Shown in pieces: positions 53,391 to 55,903 of a DNA stretch of 55,903 nt (its first letter is position 1; each line of letters starts with the position of its first letter). Below the pieces are notes generated by a model that was not told where the DNA came from, did no database searches, and was given only the letters and a program-made list of their open reading frames with translations. This DNA is from Paragemmobacter ruber (GTDB lineage Bacteria; Pseudomonadota; Alphaproteobacteria; Rhodobacterales; Rhodobacteraceae), in contig NZ_JAAATW010000006.1 in the NCBI RefSeq assembly GCF_009908315.1, forward strand, positions 1-55,903. Direction: 5' to 3'. The translations under genes and the position numbers were made by a program.

Positions 53391-55349
53391 ATGCCCACCG
53401 TCTTTTCCCGTCTGTCCTTAGCGGCCCGTTTGTCCGTCTTTGTCGGATTGAGCCTTCTCGTGCTGGGAACGATCAGCGCGTCGATCGGCCTTTACCTGAA
53501 GGTCGGCACCAACCGCGACATCGCAGATCAGCAGGTCCACATGGCGCTTGAAATCTTTTCCGACGCGCTCGCATCCCAGACCGGCGCACTGGAAAGTGCA
53601 GCGCAGCCAAGCGGCGGCGAGGTGAATCTTCTGCACACGGGCGATCCCCTGCAGATCCCACCGGATTTGATCCGAAAAATTTCTGAACTGACGGACACCA
53701 AACTCACCTATTTCGAACGGGATGCCGCCACCGGCGCGTTCCGCCGCATCGCCTCCACCCTCACCGGGTCGGACGGCGAAAACGTCGTCGGCAGCGTGCT
53801 CGATCCGAACAGCCCGGCGCATGCCGCCCTGTCCCAAGGCGCCGATTTCGCGGGGGATATCGTCGTTCGCGACGTGCATTATTACGCGATCTATGAACCT
53901 GTCCGCAACGCGTCGGGCACGGTCGTCGGCGCCGTGGCTGCCGTGATCGACTGGAATGTCCTGCGCGATCAGATCATCGGTTTCGCCAGCGAGTTGATTC
54001 TGTTGACCCTGATTTGCGTCAGCCTCGGCTGTGCGGGAATCTATCTTGCGATCAAGCGTGAACTCGGCCCGCTGGCAAGCCTTGTGGTGGTGCTCAATCG
54101 TCTGGCAAGGCGGGACTATCTGGCAGAGGTCCCACCCACGACCGCAAAGAACGAGATCGGCGCACTGACCGATGCCTGCATCGCCTTGCGCACCGATCTG
54201 CTCGAGGGCGCACGCCTCGCGGAAGAGGCCGCATCGCAGCAGGCCGAGCGTGAAGGACTGCGCAAGGATCTGGCGCGCGTTGTCGATGACCTTCGCGCGG
54301 GCCTGTCGCGGCTGACGGAGGGTGACCTGACGACACCGATCCCCAGCACGGCCGACAACCCCTTCCCGGCCGAATACGATCCCCTGCGCCAGAGCTATAA
54401 CAGCGTGATCGAGCGCATCAGTCTCGTCATCGAGCAGGTCAACGCGATGGCGCAGGGCGTGCGGGACAGCGCGGCGGAAATCGCCGAGGCCAGCCGGGAA
54501 TTGTCCAGCCGCGCCGAAACGCAGGCCGCGACGCTGGAGGAGTCCGCGGCAGCCCTGACGGAGCTGACGCAATCGGTAGGCTCCACCGCCGAGCGCGCGA
54601 ACATGGCGCAAGAGGCGAGTTTCGGCAATCGAACCGGCGCAGAACGCGGATCGGATATCGTGCGAGAGGCGGTCACGGCGATGCAGGGGATCGAGCGTGG
54701 ATCAGAGCAGATCACGCGCATCATCGGCGTGATCGACGACATCGCCTTCCAAACCAACCTGCTTGCCCTGAATGCCGGCGTCGAGGCCGCCCGGGCAGGC
54801 GAGGCGGGGCGCGGCTTTGCCGTCGTCGCCTCGGAGGTGCGGCTTCTTGCCCAGCGCGCCTCGGAATCCGCGCGCGAAATCAAGGCCCTGATCACTGACA
54901 GCACCGAACAGGTGGATCGCGGGTCGGCGCTTGTGCGAAAGGCGGGGGATAGCCTTGCCGAAATCCTCGTCCGCGCGAATGAAGCCGCCAGCCTCGTGTC
55001 CGATATCGCGCTGGCTGCAGCCGAACAGGCCCGCGGTCTGACCGAAATCAACTCGGGCGTGAATCAGCTCGACACGGTGACACAGCAAAACAGCGCCGTG
55101 GCCGAAGAAACCTCGGCCGCCGCGGCAACGCTGAAGCTACGCTCTGAAGAGTTGATCACGGCCCTTTCCGGCTTCCGCTTCAACGCGACCCAGAAGTCGG
55201 ACGATCAGGCCTCAGCGTCCGGGCGCGCGCGTGCCGCTGAACCGACGATCGAGGCGAAGGTGGTGGATTGGGCGCCCGCCGTCGCCGCATCGGCAAACCG
55301 CCCGCGAGCCAATCGCGCCAAGGCGACGGGAACATGGGCAGAGTTCTGA
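53391..55349 (+). CDS. Methyl-accepting chemotaxis protein
   Basis: This 652-aa receptor has TM1 (about 14-37), a periplasmic Cache-like sensor (38-195, with FAGDIVVRDVHYYAIYEPV near its end), TM2 (about 196-221), a HAMP region (to about 275) and a second HAMP-like section before the signalling coiled coil. The kinase-binding tip is IDDIAFQTNLLALNAGVEAARAGEAG, given here as DDIAFQTNLLALN. The C-terminal tail is long and basic, without an NWETF pentapeptide. GGAGGATCAAC precedes the ATG. The ligand is unknown; Cache sensors often bind small acids or amines. Confidence 0.94.
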   Translation: MPTVFSRLSLAARLSVFVGLSLLVLGTISASIGLYLKVGTNRDIADQQVHMALEIFSDALASQTGALESAAQPSGGEVNLLHTGDPLQIPPDLIRKISELTDTKLTYFERDAATGAFRRIASTLTGSDGENVVGSVLDPNSPAHAALSQGADFAGDIVVRDVHYYAIYEPVRNASGTVVGAVAAVIDWNVLRDQIIGFASELILLTLICVSLGCAGIYLAIKRELGPLASLVVVLNRLARRDYLAEVPPTTAKNEIGALTDACIALRTDLLEGARLAEEAASQQAEREGLRKDLARVVDDLRAGLSRLTEGDLTTPIPSTADNPFPAEYDPLRQSYNSVIERISLVIEQVNAMAQGVRDSAAEIAEASRELSSRAETQAATLEESAAALTELTQSVGSTAERANMAQEASFGNRTGAERGSDIVREAVTAMQGIERGSEQITRIIGVIDDIAFQTNLLALNAGVEAARAGEAGRGFAVVASEVRLLAQRASESAREIKALITDSTEQVDRGSALVRKAGDSLAEILVRANEAASLVSDIALAAAEQARGLTEINSGVNQLDTVTQQNSAVAEETSAAAATLKLRSEELITALSGFRFNATQKSDDQASASGRARAAEPTIEAKVVDWAPAVAASANRPRANRAKATGTWAEF

Positions 55350-55737
55350 CCGCGCCCCTGCCCCCTGCCTCTGCGCTGGGCGATGGGCACCGGGTTCATC
55401 CCCGTCGCATGGCCAGTTGCGCCACAGCCCAACGTCCGCGGCGGCCGTGATCCCCGGCCGTCAAGGGCGGCCGGGGACCCTTTGTTCGCGTCAACATCAC
55501 CCCGCACGGAACCCTGCGGTCCCGGCGCGGGGGGGACGTTCCTTCCGCTAACCTGCGCAACCGGGCCCGTCTTGCTGGACGATGCAGTTTGTCCCTCATG
55601 CCGGACCTTCGGTCTGCAGGAGCCGCAAGCCGCCTCCGCCAGACAGCGCGCAACCTGAATTGAAACGCACCGCGCCGGGGCGCGGTCACGATCAAATCAC
55701 CGCAGGCGCAAGGTCACCTAGCCCACGGACACGCGAC
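55350..55737. other. Gene-free stretch between mcp and 6S RNA
   Basis: Apart from the terminator at 55452-55476 and the promoter region of the RNA gene I see nothing coding; open frames here are short and lack ribosome binding sites. Confidence 0.5.
55452..55484 (+). terminator. mcp terminator
   Basis: A 9-bp stem CCCCGGCCG / CGGCCGGGG (55452-55460 with 55468-55476) with a 7-nt loop is followed by ACCCTTTGTT. It lies 102 nt after the mcp stop. Confidence 0.65.
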
Positions 55738-55743
55738 CTATAT
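55738..55743 (+). promoter_or_regulatory. -10 element for the 6S RNA gene
   Basis: CTATAT at 55738-55743 lies about 8 nt before the proposed RNA start, in a short AT-rich patch. No clear -35 match is seen. Confidence 0.4.
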
Positions 55744-55750
55744 GGACCCA

Positions 55751-55903
55751 CGAAGGTAAGAGGATGATCGAAGAACCTGGTGCCCAGGGTCTGTTGTTAT
55801 GTTCCCGTTACGGGCACCTCTGCCGTTGATGGCCTCAGTAAAACAAGGGGTAGCAAAGGGCTGGAGTCACGGTCAACAGGCACGTTTTGTCCTACGGGGC
55901 CTG
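55751..55903 (+). ncRNA. ssrS: 6S RNA (probable, cut by the window end)
   Basis: The stretch folds as a long interrupted rod like 6S RNA, which binds sigma70 RNA polymerase as a promoter mimic. Outer pairs: GCCCAGG (from about 55781) with CCTACGGGGC near the end. A small hairpin CCCG-TTA-CGGG follows ATGTT, as in E. coli ATGTTCGCAAGCG. An inner stem TGCC-GTTGA pairs with TCAAC-A-GGCA. The 3' end may extend past base 55903. No ORF is present. The call rests on recalled family features, not on a covariance-model search. Confidence 0.65.

Noticed and set aside
55751-55903. SRP RNA, tmRNA or RNase P RNA at the right edge
   Set aside because: The diagnostic SRP GGAAGGAAGCAGCC loop, tmRNA Ala-acceptor end and RNase P core words are absent on both strands.

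Overview
The window reads as a chromosomal segment of a high-GC alphaproteobacterium, most likely Rhodobacteraceae (Rhodobacter/Paracoccus relatives). Supporting this are a ChpT-type histidine phosphotransferase, an olsB-olsA ornithine-lipid pair, a COX15-type heme A synthase, L21 with a long Ala/Lys tail, and a family of intergenic elements of the form GC hairpin + GGGTATTT..CCAAGATGAAG. Functions were assigned by reading motifs only; no database search was run.

Layout. 1-603: probable leader and promoter region of an rRNA operon running leftward off the window (boxA near 117-128). 604-21490: mostly housekeeping. It holds an amidohydrolase, an agmatinase-family enzyme, a bactofilin, a hotdog thioesterase diverging from a crotonase, an MFS-M32 peptidase-ctaA operon, trmJ opposite a ThiE-like gene, olsB-olsA, DUF3553, chpT, obgE-proB-ABM-proA, GNAT, rplU-rpmA, a DUF2059 exported protein and tRNA-Ser(CGA).

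22005-33145: the most interesting part. Eleven tightly packed minus-strand genes form one apparent operon: a Tat-signal solute-binding protein, two permeases, two non-equivalent ATPases, a Gfo/Idh/MocA dehydrogenase, a sugar isomerase-type TIM barrel, a DUF4432 protein, a MocD-like tri-histidine-box oxygenase, a MocE-like Rieske ferredoxin, and a PanB-like protein that has lost most catalytic residues. A divergent LacI-type regulator (33460) and a palindrome inside the promoter spacer complete the unit. I infer uptake of a (methylated) polyol or cyclitol, oxygenase-driven O-dealkylation, ring oxidation, and possibly handling of the released one-carbon unit by the PanB-like protein.

35015-38669: a promoter with a palindromic operator, then a lambda-crystallin-type 3-hydroxyacid dehydrogenase, a beta-keto acid cleavage enzyme (BKACE) and a GntR regulator. 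Together they could oxidise a 3-hydroxy acid and cleave the beta-keto product with acetyl-CoA. 38997-46069: a split inositol-type locus. One arm has two Gfo/Idh dehydrogenases and an IolE/MocC-like dehydratase; the other has iolC-iolB-iolJ. A LacI regulator gene lies beside it, a perfect 16-bp operator sits between the arms, and iolC is preceded by a 29-codon leader ORF. iolD and iolA are not in the window.

46463-55349: a complete chemotaxis cluster. Minus strand: STAS-cheY-cheA-cheW-cheR-cheY-(DxxxQ helical protein, possible CheZ/CheT-type phosphatase). Plus strand: cheB-cheD-mcp. 55751 to the end: a probable 6S RNA gene cut by the window edge.
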